Source: Cyanophora paradoxa
Taxonomy: Eukaryota; Glaucocystophyceae; Cyanophorales; Cyanophoraceae
Length of the DNA: 64,000 nt
NCBI GenBank assembly: GCA_004431415.1
Contig: QPMI01000459.1
Span: 1 to 64,000, forward strand
Direction: 5' to 3'
Within the stretch, counting starts at the first letter, position 1. Every line of letters begins with the position of its first letter. Below the pieces are notes generated by a model. It made no database searches and was not told where the DNA came from. It worked only from the letters and a program-made list of their open reading frames with translations. A program made the translations under genes and the position numbers. This document shows, piece after piece, positions 50,344 through 61,544 of this stretch.

Positions 50344-51729
50344 TCAGAGGAGATCCTCCAGGCTCTGCAGCTCCTGCTGGCCCTGCCGCTCCGCCCCCTC
50401 CCCCGTGCAGGGCCCGTCGTGCACCACGGGTACCCCCTCGATCTCCGCCTGGCACCGGTCGGGGTACTGCGAAAAAAACCGAAGTTCAGCAGATGCGGGG
50501 TACGGTAACGGGGCGGCGAACGAATCAAAGCGCACAGTGCGCCCGTCGACGCCGCAGACAGGGGAGTAGATGAAGGGGCAGAAGAGGGGTACCCGGTGGG
50601 CCCTGGGCGTGGGCGAGGCGGGCGGCGTCACGCCGGGCCCCTCCAGGCACGGGCCCTCGTAGGCGACGGGTACGCCGTACTGCTCCTCCGCCTCGCAGCG
50701 GTTCCCGTACTGCGGCGGGGCCGATCAGAACTTAAGAGACTGGACCGGAATTCGAAGCGGATGAGAGGAAGGCGGGAGAGAGCAAGCGCGCCGTGCGGCC
50801 GTCCGTCCCGCAGACTGGCTGGTAGATGAAGGTGCAGATGACGCCCGGGCGCGGCGTCGGAAGCGGAGTTTCGCGGCACGGACCCTCATACGCGACCGAG
50901 ACGCCGTTCTGCGACTCCGCCTCACAACGGCTCGCGTACTGCGGCGGGGCCGATCAGGAGGAAAGGAGAAAGCAAGAGAGGGGCGCGCCGTGCGGCCGTC
51001 CGTCCCGCAGACGGGCAGAAAGATGGCTGGGCAGATAACGCCCGGGCGCGGCTCGCCGGGCGACGGGAGCGGCGTCGCGCGGCAGCGTCCCCTGTACGCC
51101 ACGGGCACTCTGTAGAGCTTCTCGGCCTCGCAATCGTTCCCGTACTGCGCGCGACGCTCCCATCAGCCGCCCAAGGACCGGAGCTGGAGGCGCGAGCTCG
51201 AGGCGCACGGTGCGCCCGTTGATCCCGCAGACGGGAGCGTACACATCCGGGCAGGCTACGCTGTACTCTCGATCCCCTGCGTGAGCCCCGGGGTCAATGT
51301 ATGCCAATGGCCATGGCCATGGCCAGAAGCACGACGCTAGTAGGAGGGCGAGATTCTGGTATCGACGACATCACGGCGCGCAAGCACAGCTGCATGCGAG
51401 CGAGAGCAACGCAGCGCTAGGCCGCGAGCGAGCGGCCGCGAGCTGAGCGAGAGCACAGCCGCTGCCGCGAGCGCGCGCACCGGTGCCGCATGGGCCCTCG
51501 AAAGCGACTGGAACGCCTGCGCAATTGGCCCCACATCGATTGCCGTACGTCTGGCCGTCGACGCCGCAGACGGGCCTGTTCGCGCGGTTTGCGGTCGGGA
51601 TTCAACGAGCCTCGAAAGGCAGGGCGCGCACCGATACTCTCTCGTGCAGATGCACGCCCGATCGGCGGGGCCCGCAAGGGCGCACGCGCACGCGCACGCG
51701 TAAAGGGTGGCCAGCGCTGCAAGCTTCAT
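50344..51729 (-). CDS. Secreted five-domain Kazal-type protease inhibitor
   Basis: The ATG at 51729 gives a signal peptide (KLAALATLYACACACALAGP). Five Kazal domains follow, each with the C-x(n)-PVCGxDGxT-YxxxC pattern: [109 protein letters not shown]. In domains 2-5 an intron lies exactly between the Thr and the Tyr. In domains 2 and 5 it begins GTGCGC, in 3 and 4 GCGCGC, so GC-AG splicing is used. Domain 1 has its intron one motif earlier. The C-terminus ends QQELQSLEDLL. Probably inhibits serine proteases outside the cell. Confidence 0.75.
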
Positions 51730-51989
51730 CGATCGCCGCCTGTACCCGGGCCTCGAGCTCAAGATCCCGGCCCGCTCAACGTATACGCGAGCGACGGGAG
51801 GAAAACTCGCTCGCAGAGATGGCACACGAGCTCAGGTACAGCTTCCAGCTCCACGCGTCGGCATTTGACTTGATTTGATCCCGGTTGGACCGAACCCCCT
51901 GTACCCAAATCGAAGCCGCATAAAACCCGGGAAGACGGAGGCGCGGCCTCAGTGTGAGAAGTTCGGAAAAGCAGCAAGCAGCAAGCAGG

Positions 51990-54900
51990 ATGCGCCGCAC
52001 GGTCATCGCCGCGGCCGCGGCCGTCGCAGTGCTCTACCTCAGCGGCCTAGCGCTCCTGAGCGCCGACGCGGCCCCGGGTCCGTCTCCCCTCCCCCGGCGC
52101 CCTTCCGCCGCCACCGGAGAATGTATTGGAGGCTTTAGGACCTCTCTCTCAGTATATGCCGGCGCATAAGAGCGTGCCTCGCCGGCCGCTGACGCCCGCT
52201 CCGCCGTCGGCGCAGGCGCTTCGGATGGCGTGAAGCCAGTTCCCTTCGCAGCGCCGGCCTCGTTCGCTGGACGGCGTCTCCTTCAGAACTACGGTGCGAC
52301 CTCACGTCGGAGAGCGCCCGGACTATTCCGCGCCTGCGCCTCGTCGGCTCTTCGTCGTGCCTTCGAAGCGACGACCTCTGCCGCGCCTTGGACCTCTGCC
52401 GCGCGCCTTGGAGCGCGCCTCTTCTCTTCGCGGCACGCCTTCGATCACCTGCAGCATTGCTCCACGCTTCTTCAGCCTGCTCGCCGCCTCGCGACCCGCG
52501 CCATGCTCGCCCGCCCGCGCCGCGCAGATCGCTGATGGGCTCTTGGCCACGCAGACAGCACTGGGGGCAACGGAAAATATGTGGTGATCATGAGGACCCA
52601 CGCCTGTCTCTCATGCCCGCTTTCTCATGCCCGCCGCAGGCTCCTGTATCACAGGTCCCCGCGGCCACTCCCGAGGTCGTGAGCACGACGCCGACCAAGG
52701 GCACCGTCTCGCAGGGTACGCCTCGCGGTCCGCAGCGCCCTCCCTGCGGCTCTGGCTGACGTGTGCCCTGCAGGCCCCGCGGCAACTCCCGTCGTCGTGT
52801 CTCAGGGCCCGTACGTCACGCCGGAGGTCGTGAGCACCACGCCGACCAAGAACGGCGGCGGCGTCTCGCAGGGTACGCCTCACGGCTCGCGGCGCCCCCT
52901 CGGCGGCTCTGATTTGCGCCGCCCGCAGGCCCCGCGGCAACTCCCGTCGTCGTGTCTCAGGGCCCGTACGTCACTCCGGAGGTGGTGAGCACCACGCCGA
53001 CCAAGGGCACCGTCTCGCAGGGTACGCCTCACGGCTCGCGGCGCCCGCTCGGCGGCTCTGATTTGCGCCGCCCGCAGGCCCCGCGGCCACTCCCGTCGTC
53101 GTGTCTCAGGGCCCGTACGTCACTCCGGAGGTGGTGAGCACCACGCCGACCAAGAACGGCGGCGGCGTCTCGCAGGGTACGCCTCACGGCTCGCGGCGCC
53201 CCCTCGGCGGCTCTGATTTGCGCCGCCCGCAGGCCCCGCGGCAACTCCCGTCGTCGTGTCTCAGGGCCCGTACGTCACTCCGGAGGTGGTGAGCACCACG
53301 CCGACCAAGGGCACCGTCTCGCAGGGTACGCCTCACGGCTCGCGGCGCCCGCTCGGCGGCTCTGATTTGCGCCGCCCGCAGGCCCCGCGGCAACTCCCGT
53401 CGTCGTGTCTCAGGGCCCGTACGTCACTCCGGAGGTGGTGAGCACCACGCCGACCAAGAACGGCGGCGGCGTCTCGCAGGGTTCGCCTCGCCTCTCCTGT
53501 CGCCTGCCCCGCGGCTCTTGACTGCGGCTCGCAGGCCCCGTGGCCACTCCAGAGGTCGTTAGCACCACGCCGACCAAGGGTACCGTCTCGCAGGGTGAGC
53601 TGCGCTTCTTCAGACGCTGTCACAGCGGCTCTTGACTGCGGCTCGCAGGCCCCGTGGCCACTCCCGAGGTCGTGAGCACGACGCCGTCCAAGGGCACCGT
53701 TTCGCAGGGTGCGCCTCGCGGCTCGCGGCGCCCCCTCGGCGGTTCTGGCTGACGTGTGGCCTGCAGGCCCCGCGGCCACTCCCGTCGTCGTCTCTCAGGG
53801 CCCGTACGCCACTCCGGAGGTCGTGAGCACCACGCCGACCAAGACGAAAGGTGCGGTCCGGTTTTGCTTGCACTGCGAGGTCTGCCCGGCTCAGGTTTCG
53901 CAGGCTCTGCCTCGTACCGCCGCCGCCTGGAACAGTACAGCAAGGGCACCGTCTCTCAGGGCCCAGGCACCGTCTCGCAGGGTGCATGACTTGCGCGCGG
54001 CGCCAGGGGCGCGCGCGCCGACTTGGCTCACTTGCCGTGTGCGGCAGGCCCCGTCGCCACTCCCGAGGTCGTGAGCACCACGCCGACCAAGGGCACTGTC
54101 TATCAGGGTGCGCTGCGCTTCTTCAGACGCGGTCACAGCGGCTCTGACGGCGGCTTGCAGTCCCCGAGGCCACTCCCGAGGTCGTGAGCACCACGCCAAC
54201 TAAGGGCGATGTCACTCAGACCCCCGGCACCGTCTCGCAGGGTGCATGACTTGCGCGCGGCGCCAGGGACGCGCGCGCCGCCTTGGCTCACTCGCAGTGT
54301 GCGGCAGGCCCCGTCGCCACTCCGGAGGTCGTGAGCACGACACCGACCAAGGGCACCGTCTCGCAGGGTACGCTTCTGCCGTCCGCAGCGCCCTCCCTGC
54401 GGCTCTGATTGACATGTGGCCCGCAGGCCCCGCGGCCACTCCCATCGTCGTGTCTCAGGGCCCCGCCGTGACGCCGGAGGTCGTGAGCACGACGCCGACC
54501 AAGGGCACAGTTTCGCAGGGTGAGCTGCGCTTCTTCAGACGCTCTCTCAGCGGCTCTGACCGCTGCCGGCAGTCCCCGTGGCCACTCCCGAGGTCGTGAG
54601 CACGACGCCGACCAAGGGCACCGTCTCGCAGGGTGAGCTGCGCTTCTTCAGACGCTGTCGCAGCGGCTCTGACTGCGGATCGCAGTCCCCGTGGCCACTC
54701 CTGAGGTCGTGAGCACGACGCCGACCAAGGGCACCGTCTCGCAGGGTGCGCTGCGCTTCTTCAGACGCGGTCGCAGCGGCTCTGACCGCTGCCGGCAGTC
54801 CCCGTGGCCACTCCCGAGGTCGTGAGCACGACGCCGACCAAGGGCACCGTCTCGCAGGGTACGCCTCGCGGCTCGCGGCGCCCCCTCGGCGGCTCTGACT

Positions 54901-56716
54901 TGCGCGGCCCGCAGGCCCCGCGGCAACTCCCGTCGTCGTGTCTCAGGGCCCTTACGTCACGCCGGAGGTCGTGAGCACCACGCCGACCAAGGGCACCGTC
55001 TCGCAGGGTACGCCTTGCGGTTTGCAGCGCCCTCCCAGCGGCTCTGACTGACGAGTGCCCTGCAGGCCCCGCGGCCACTCCCGTCGTCGTGTCTCAGGGC
55101 CCGTACGTCACTCCGGAGGTCGTGAGCACCACGCCGACCAAGACGAAAGGTGCGGTCCAGTTTTGCTTGCACTGCGAGGTCTGCCCGGCTCAGGTTTCGC
55201 AGGCTCTGCCTCGTACCGCCGCCGCCTGGAACAGTACAGCAAGGGCACCGTCTCTCAGGGCCCAGGCACCGTCTCGCAGGGTGCATGACTTGCGCGTGGC
55301 GCCAGGGGCGCGCGCGCCAACTTGGCTCACTTGCCGTGTGCGGCAGGCCCCGTCGCCACTCCCGAGGTCGTGAGCACGACACCGACCAAGGGCACTGTCT
55401 ATCAGGGTGAGCTGCGCTTCTTCAGACGCTGTCGCAGCGGATCTGACGGCGGCTTGCAGTCCCCGAGGCCACTCCCGAGGTCGTGAGCACCACGCCAACG
55501 AAGGGCGATGTCACTCAGACCCCAGGCACCGTCTCGCAGGGTGCATGACTTGCGCGCGGCGCCAGGGGCGCGCGCGCCAACTTGGCTCACTTGCCGTGTG
55601 CGGCAGGCCCCGTCGCCACTCCCGAGGTCGTGAGCACGACGCCGACCAAGGGCACTGTCTATCAGGGTGAGCTGCGCTTCTTCAGACGCTGTCGCAGCGG
55701 ATCTGACGGCGGCTTGCAGTCCCCGAGGCCACTCCCGAGGTCGTGAGCACCACGCCAACTAAAAGCGACGTCACTCAGACCCCCGGCACCGTCTCGCAGG
55801 GTGCATGACTTGCGCGCGGCGCCAGGGGCGCGCGCGCCAACTTGGCTCACTTGCCGTGTGCGGCAGGCCCCGTCGCCACTCCGGAGGTCGTGAGCACCAC
55901 GCCGACCAAGGGCACCGTTTCGCAGGGTACGCCTCGCGGCTCGCGGCGCCCGCTCGGCGGCTCTTGACTTCCGCGGCCCGCAGTCCCTGCGGCGACTCCC
56001 GTCGTCGTGTCTCAGGGCCCCGCCGTGACGCCGGAGGTCGTGAGCACCACGCCGACCAAGGGCACCGTTTCGCAGGGTACGCCTCGCGGCTCGCGGCGCC
56101 CCCTCGGCGGCTCTGACTTGCGCGGCCCGCAGTCCCTGCGGCGACTCCCGTCGTCGTGTCTCAGGGCCCCGCCGTGACGCCGGAGGTCGTGAGCACCACG
56201 CCGACCAAGGGCACCGTTTCGCAGGGTACGCCTCGCGGCTCGCGGCGCCCGCTCGGCGGCTCTGACTTGCGCGGCCCGCAGTCCCCGTGGCCACTCCCGT
56301 CGTCGTGTCGCAGGGCCCCGCCGTGACGCCGGAGGTCGTGAGCACCACGCCGACCAAGGGCACCGTTTCGCAGGGTACGCCTCGCGGCTCGCGGCGCCCG
56401 CTCGGCGGCTCTGACTTGCGCGGCCCGCAGTTCCCGTGGCCACTCCCGTCGTCGTGTCGCAGGGCCCCGCCGTGACGCCGGAGGTCGTGAGCACCACGCC
56501 GACCAAGGGCGACGTCACTCAGACCCCTGGCACCGTCTCGCAGGGTGCTCCGCGCCACTCTAGGCGGCTTCTCAGCGAACCTGACCGGTTCTCGCAGGCC
56601 CCGCGCCCACTCCCGAGGTCGTGAGCACCACTCCGACCAAGGACTCCGACCAAGTCGCGGAGGTCGTGTCTCGCGGCGGCGTACGCCGCCGCGAGCCTCG
56701 GAACCTCTACTACTGA
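51990..56716 (+). CDS. Secreted repeat protein built from tandem exon-intron units
   Basis: The ATG at 51990 gives a signal peptide (AAAAVAVLYLSGLALLSADA); exon 1 ends at 52077. From 52640 the gene is a row of about 28 units, each a short exon encoding variants of TPEVVSTTPTKGTVSQ, often preceded by ATPVVVSQGP, plus a short intron. Introns fall into three sequence types: GTACGCCTC...CCCGCAG, GTGAGCTGC...CGGCAG and GTGCATGACTTG...GCGGCAG. The protein would be a long Thr/Val/Pro/Ser rod, suited to O-glycosylation and a cell-surface or wall role. The last exon ends RREPRNLYY at 56716. Exons between 52,077 and 52,640 are unclear. Exon numbers may be wrong if the assembly collapsed repeats. Confidence 0.6.
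52640..56640 (+). repeat. Tandem array of exon-intron units, about 28 copies
   Basis: Units of about 115-155 bp, each containing a close match to ACGCCGACCAAGGGCACC. Both exon and intron are conserved between neighbours, and higher-order blocks recur (for example 53,830-53,990 and 55,132-55,290 are nearly identical). Confidence 0.85.
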
Positions 56717-56865
56717 GCGCTCAGCCGAGCTGCTGTGAGGGCGCCCGCGGGGACACTTAGGCCGCGCTCCCCGCGCCCCTGCTGATAGATTAGAGCTAGT
56801 TAGAACCTTTTCGTCGTTTCGTTTTTCGCTCTTTTCGTCTCGTTCCGTAATCGTAATGAACACGC

Positions 56866-56871
56866 AATAAA
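56866..56871 (+). terminator. Polyadenylation signal candidate
   Basis: AATAAA 150 bp after the stop of the repeat protein. Confidence 0.4.
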
Positions 56872-57034
56872 GCAGTCCGAGATTACAAATCCACGTCTGC
56901 CCTAAGCCCAAGTGGGTGCGAGTCCCCACTCAAAAAGAGGGCGGCGTGTACGTAGTGGGTGCGGGGCCCCCCATCTGCCCTACGGCCCTCATCAGCGTCG
57001 CCTTAAATCCACATCTGCCCTAGGCCTTGGGCGC

Positions 57035-59356
57035 TCAGCGGAAGAGGGCGGCGTAGTGGGTGCGGGGCCCCTCGAAGGGCCGCCGGCCGTGCATGCAGAG
57101 GACGTTGTCGATGAGGAGGATGTCCCCGGGCTGCGCGATCATCAAACGGCCCGATCAGATAGAGCCGGCACGATCGCGCGGCTCGATCAGATCTTATGCG
57201 ATCCGGGGCGGGGCGCGGCGGGGTGGTGCGGGGCGGGGCGGGGCGGGGCGGGGCGCGGCGCGGCGGGGCGCGGCGGAGATCTAGATCTAGATCTAGATCT
57301 AGATCTAGAGCCGGCACCTGCCACTGGATGACGACGGCCTCGGCCTCCGTCGCGTCCCGCGCCGCGACTGCGTCCTCCGGCGCGATCGGCGTCCCGTCCG
57401 CGTACTGCGCCCCGGCCCGGCACTCAGAGAAGGGCGAAGGCCAAGGGGCAGCAAGGCCAAGAGGAAGGCGGGGGGGAGGCCACGCCTAAGGCCAAGGCCA
57501 AGGCTTAAGGGCCAAGAGAAGGCGGTGCGGCGCGGCAAGGCTAAGGGCCGCACGCCTCCACGGCTAAGGGCCTAAGGGCCCAGGGCCAAGGCTGTAGGGG
57601 GCTAAGCCAAGGGCCAAGGGCCGGGGGGGGGGCTAAGGCTAAGGCTAAAGGCCAAGAGAAGGCAGTGCGGCAAGGTTTAGAGCCCGGCGCATGCGCGCGC
57701 GCGCGCCTCGGTGCAGTAGATCTTCTCGACGCCGCCGATGCCGAGGGAGAGGGCCTTGCCCGGCTCTGCGGGGCGGCGCGGCGCGGGGCGGCCTCGACTG
57801 CTCAGCTGCACGGAGAGGGGCGGCGGAGGGGCGGGGCGGACCGTAGCAGGCAGGGTTGTCGAGCTGGATGTTGTCTGGGAAGGGGCGGGGCCGGGGTCAG
57901 TTTCACGGCGCGGGGAGGACGGGGCGGGGCGGGGCGGGGCGGCGGGGCGGGGGGGCGCACTGAACCAGACGCGGGCGCCGGTGCGCGGGTGCACTTTCAC
58001 GGGGTCGCAGACTGCGGGGCGAGGTGGGCGGGGGGTACGCGTGCCTGGGAGGGGGGGGGAGGGAAGGGCCGCACCGGGTACGCAGACCATGGCGCCGTCC
58101 TCGCGCCACTCTACCCGCGAGAAGCCGCTTTCGATCGCCAGGCGCTCGGCCTCGTCGCTGCGCGGGGTACGGCGGCTCGGTCCGGGTGGGGCGGCGGGGG
58201 TACGGTGTTCGCACCGGTCGCTCGTGCCGAACTCGTCCTCCCAGCCGCGTACCCCCGGGGCCGAGTGCACGAAGATGGAGGTGCGCGAGAGCTTCTTCTC
58301 AGAGGCGCGCTTGACGAACCTGCGGCGGGGGGTACAGTGAGGCGCGCCGGACGGCTAAGGGGGTACAGGAAGTCAGAGCTCACTCGGGGTGCTCGGCCTC
58401 GAGCCGGCGCAGGACCCTTTCCGAGAGCGCGATGGGCATCTGGCCGCCTGAAGTGACGTCACGCCTGGTCGGACGGGGCGGGGGGACGGGGAAAGGGGGG
58501 GTACGCGCCGACGGGGGACGGCTTCTCGCAGACGAAGACAAGGCGACTGGGGCAGAAGGAGCGGCGGAAGGGGTACTCGTGGTCTGCGGGCTCGCGATCG
58601 GACAGGAGAGGCGAAAGCGAACGAAGGGAAGGGAAGGGAGGCGCACGGAGCCAGAGGGGAACGGACGGGGGCCCGTCAGTGAGGGCCTTGAACTGCGGGG
58701 CGGGCGCCTCGGTTGCGCCGCCGAGGAAGGAAGGCGGCACGGCAGGGACTGCACCTGGCCGGCGATGGTGACGCGCGTGCTGTCGACGCTCGTGTAGTCG
58801 AGGCCGCCAATGGCAGTGCTGAAGTCCTCGGCGGAGCTCAGCGGGAAGCCGCGGAAGAGGATCGCGCCGTACTCGTCGAGCGCGGCCTCTGCGAGCCGCG
58901 TTAGAGCGAGGCGAGGAAGAGGCTTCGCCCTCGCGCACCGATCGCCTGCTTGTTAGCCGCGAACCACGCCTCGACGCTGGACGGGCCGGCCGCGCGCTGC
59001 ACCTGGATGACGAGCGGCAGCGGCTTGCCATCGAACGAGCGCTGCTCCGGCGCGGTGCCGGGCGCCGCTTCAACGCCATCGACAGCCACGAAGCGCTCGA
59101 GGACCCCGGGCGCGGCGGCGCTAGCTGCCAAGCGGAGAGGGGCGCTGGACGTGCTCAGGGGGGCTTTTTCACGTGTGCTGGTGCTAGCAAAAGCGCGAGC
59201 GGAGCCCAGGAACGTGCGTCGGGATGACGCGATTCGATCGCTGATTGGTGCCGGCTGGCGGCAGCTGCGCTCCGGCCGCTGCCGCTGAAGCGCGACAGCA
59301 TCGTGCTGTGCGAGCGAGCGAGCTCCAGGGGCCGAGATTGCCGCTGTGCTGAACAT
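57035..59356 (-). CDS. TauD/TfdA-like Fe(II)/2-oxoglutarate dioxygenase, organelle-targeted
   Basis: The ATG at 59356 opens a leader with FSTAAISAPGARSLAQH and SSRRTFLGSARAFAS, typical of an organelle transit peptide. The mature part begins around ERFVAVDGVEA. Exons give FDGKPLPLVIQVQ, VEAWFAANKQAI, YGAILFRGFPLSSAEDFS, STRVTIAGQ, DHEYPF with CPSRLVFVCE (the early metal-binding His region), then AERLAIESGFSRVEW, KVHPRTGARVWF, DNIQLDNPACY and the last exon GDILLIDNVLCMHGRRPF with RTHYAALFR. The final His and Arg match the C-terminal iron and 2-oxoglutarate ligands of TauD/SyrP-like enzymes. The His-x-Asp/Glu pair near the N-terminal third is not certain because of introns. Substrate unknown. 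Several introns are low-complexity. Confidence 0.65.
57198..57308 (+). repeat. GGGGC-rich run followed by AGATCT tandem repeat
   Basis: Within an intron of the dioxygenase gene: GGGGC/GGGCG repeats to about 57,275, then five copies of the 6-bp unit AGATCT (57277-57308). Confidence 0.85.
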
Positions 59357-59736
59357 CGTGCTCCAAGACCACTGTACCCTGACCGAGAACCGGCTCATCA
59401 ACTTCCAGCCGGCGCTGCGCCGCAGCTCACGGCTTAGAGCCCGGCGTGGAGCTCGGCGGTGGCATCGGATGATGCCCTTCGCGCCGCCCGTCGTGGCGGT
59501 CGCGCCGCCCAGTTCTTCGTGGGCGAGGCCGGATGGCTCCTCGAGCGCCCGGCGGCGCGCTGGCTTGAGGTCCAGCTTTCTGAGCTGCCCGCTCGTACAA
59601 ACCGAAAGAGGCCGTTCTCGGCCCTCGAGCGCCGGCGAGGCCACGGCGAGGCATTCCGACGGTGAGGGCAGGCGGATGCCTAGGCGGATGGTGGAGACTC
59701 CGCCGGTGCGCTCACCGCCTCGCCTGCTTTTGAGCG

Positions 59737-60783
59737 ATGCTGAGCGCGCAGCAGGTCTCGCCCAAACCGCCGCCGCAGTCGGTTGGCTCCTCGCGGATAC
59801 TGCCCCCAACCCGGACGCCCCCTCCGCCCCCAACGCCGACGTACGGCAGCCTCACCATCCCCTCGTCCTCTTTCACGAAGGCGGCCGGCCCGCGGCCCGG
59901 CCCGCACTCCTGGCTGGACGACACGCGGACCCTCGTCAGCGACCGCTTCGTGGAGGTCGCCAACAGGCGCATCTACATCGTCGACGAGAAGAAGCAGAAG
60001 CAGATGGAGCGCGAGCGGTACTTGGCGGAGCTGCAGGCGCAGCGGCAGCGCGACGAGGCGCGGCGGCAGCACGTCGAGGACGCTCTCCAGTTCTGGAAGG
60101 AGAAGCTGAAGACGGACCCGCTCACGGGCATCTCGTACGACGCGGAGCGCTACGACTCGTCCTTCCGCCGCCAGCAGAACACGCTGCAGCCGAAGCGCGC
60201 CGAGCCGGCGACGCCCTCGCCGCCGCGGCCGCGCCCCGGCGCCCGCGGCTCGGCCGAGTGGCGCGACAAGATCAGCGCGGCGCGCTCGAAGCAGCGGCTG
60301 AAGCCGTTCAAGGGCCGCACGCACACGCCGGAGGCCCGCGCGCGCATCAGCGAGGCGATGAAGGCCCGGCGCGGGCCGAAGCACCCCATGTACGGCGCCT
60401 CGCTTCCCGAAGGCTGGAAGGAGTCCATCGCCACCGCAAAGGTACGCGCGCTCATCTCAGCTCAGCGCCTCGGCCCAGCGCCTCAGCTGAGCGCCGGCGC
60501 CACCGCCGCCGCCGCTCAGGTGAAGAAGCCGCTGACGCGGGAGCACCGGGCGCGCATCCGGGAGGGCCTGCTGCGGGCGCACGCGGGGCGGCGGGCGGCG
60601 CGTGAGGAGGCGGCGGAGAGGGATTCCAGTCCTTCCCGCTACGAGAACGAGCCGTGGCTCAAGGACGCCGCCCAAGAGGTCCTCCAGAAGCTCGGGCCCT
60701 CCTTCAAGCCCCGCGGCGGCCCCGGCGGCTTCGGCTCTAGCGGCTCCGGCTCGGCCTCCGGCTCGGCCTCCGGCTCGGCCTAG
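59737..60783 (+). CDS. NUMOD3-motif DNA-binding-like protein
   Basis: Up to 348 residues from the ATG at 59737; one probable short intron near 60,440-60,520 (GTACGC...CTCAG) would shorten it by about 27. The N-terminus is Pro-rich; LVSDRFVEVANRRIYIVDEK is followed by a charged helix (about 85-125). From about residue 168 come NUMOD3-like segments: RDKISAARSKQRL, GRTHTPEARARISEAMKARR with KHPMYG, and TREHRARIREGLLRAH. The C-terminus is Gly/Ser-rich. NUMOD3 motifs normally contact DNA in homing endonucleases, but no GIY-YIG or HNH nuclease is present, so this may be a DNA-binding protein derived from one, perhaps acting in an organelle. Confidence 0.6.
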   Translation: MLSAQQVSPKPPPQSVGSSRILPPTRTPPPPPTPTYGSLTIPSSSFTKAAGPRPGPHSWLDDTRTLVSDRFVEVANRRIYIVDEKKQKQMERERYLAELQAQRQRDEARRQHVEDALQFWKEKLKTDPLTGISYDAERYDSSFRRQQNTLQPKRAEPATPSPPRPRPGARGSAEWRDKISAARSKQRLKPFKGRTHTPEARARISEAMKARRGPKHPMYGASLPEGWKESIATAKVRALISAQRLGPAPQLSAGATAAAAQVKKPLTREHRARIREGLLRAHAGRRAAREEAAERDSSPSRYENEPWLKDAAQEVLQKLGPSFKPRGGPGGFGSSGSGSASGSASGSA

Positions 60784-61544
60784 CCTAGCCTTGGCTCTTC
60801 ATTGCTCGCTTTTTCCGTCGATCGATCGCATTCGCATTTCGCAACCTTTCCATACAATTAACAGCAGCCGGAGCCCTTCGTTGTTGTTGAAGGACTGGCC
60901 CTCTCTGTCTAGCTACAGTCGACAAACAGACTGTTGCTTAGTCCGCAGTCGCATTTCCACCCCTAGGTATATATGCCTTCGGCTTTGCTCTGAAGATCTA
61001 TCCCCAGCTCGGTCTGGTTACGCTGTTTAGTTGCCGCTCAGTTCCTTCGTTTCCCCGTCTCGTTTCCCCATTTCTGAGACGTCGTGTATAGTGAAACAGG
61101 CGCCCGTGGCCTGCATGAGCGAGATCGCTTCTTCGATCTGCATAACCTTGTTTCGTTTTTAACTTAGTAACCTCCTTATAATTATAAGATCGATATTCCA
61201 ACCTGGCAACGCAACATGCGCGGCGCGCGGTCTGGCAGCATGCGCAGCCTCGGATCGAAGTATATGCTCTAGATCTAGATCCGCGCGCGCGGGCGGCGGA
61301 GGGGCGCGCGCCGGCCGCGGCCATGCGAGAGCGACGAGGCCGCTGAGGTGGAGCACTAGTACTGCGCATGCATGCATGCACAGTACTAGTCGCAACGGCC
61401 GCGACTGCGGCGACGACCCTCGCCGGTGCTGGGGCCCCGGCCCTCTTCTACGCCCAGACCCCCACCCCCCTCGGGCCAATCAAATGTGCAGTGATGATGT
61501 CACGTCAAACGCTGTATTGCAAAAATAGCGGCGGCGCCCTGCAT
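60784..61544. other. Convergent intergenic region
   Basis: 760 bp, AT-richer in the middle, with a 36-bp palindrome at 61,355. No gene supported. Confidence 0.55.
61355..61390. repeat. 36-bp near-perfect palindrome
   Basis: Arms ACTAGTACTG and CAGTACTAGT flank CGCATGCATGCATGCA, itself nearly self-complementary. Confidence 0.8.

Noticed and set aside
52640-56640. CRISPR-like array
   Set aside because: Repeats are coding exons with splice borders, and the intervening parts are themselves repeated, not unique spacers.
57665-58456. Plus-strand frame of 263 residues under the dioxygenase gene
   Set aside because: It runs across introns and exons of the minus-strand gene and is Gly/Arg/Ala-rich low complexity.
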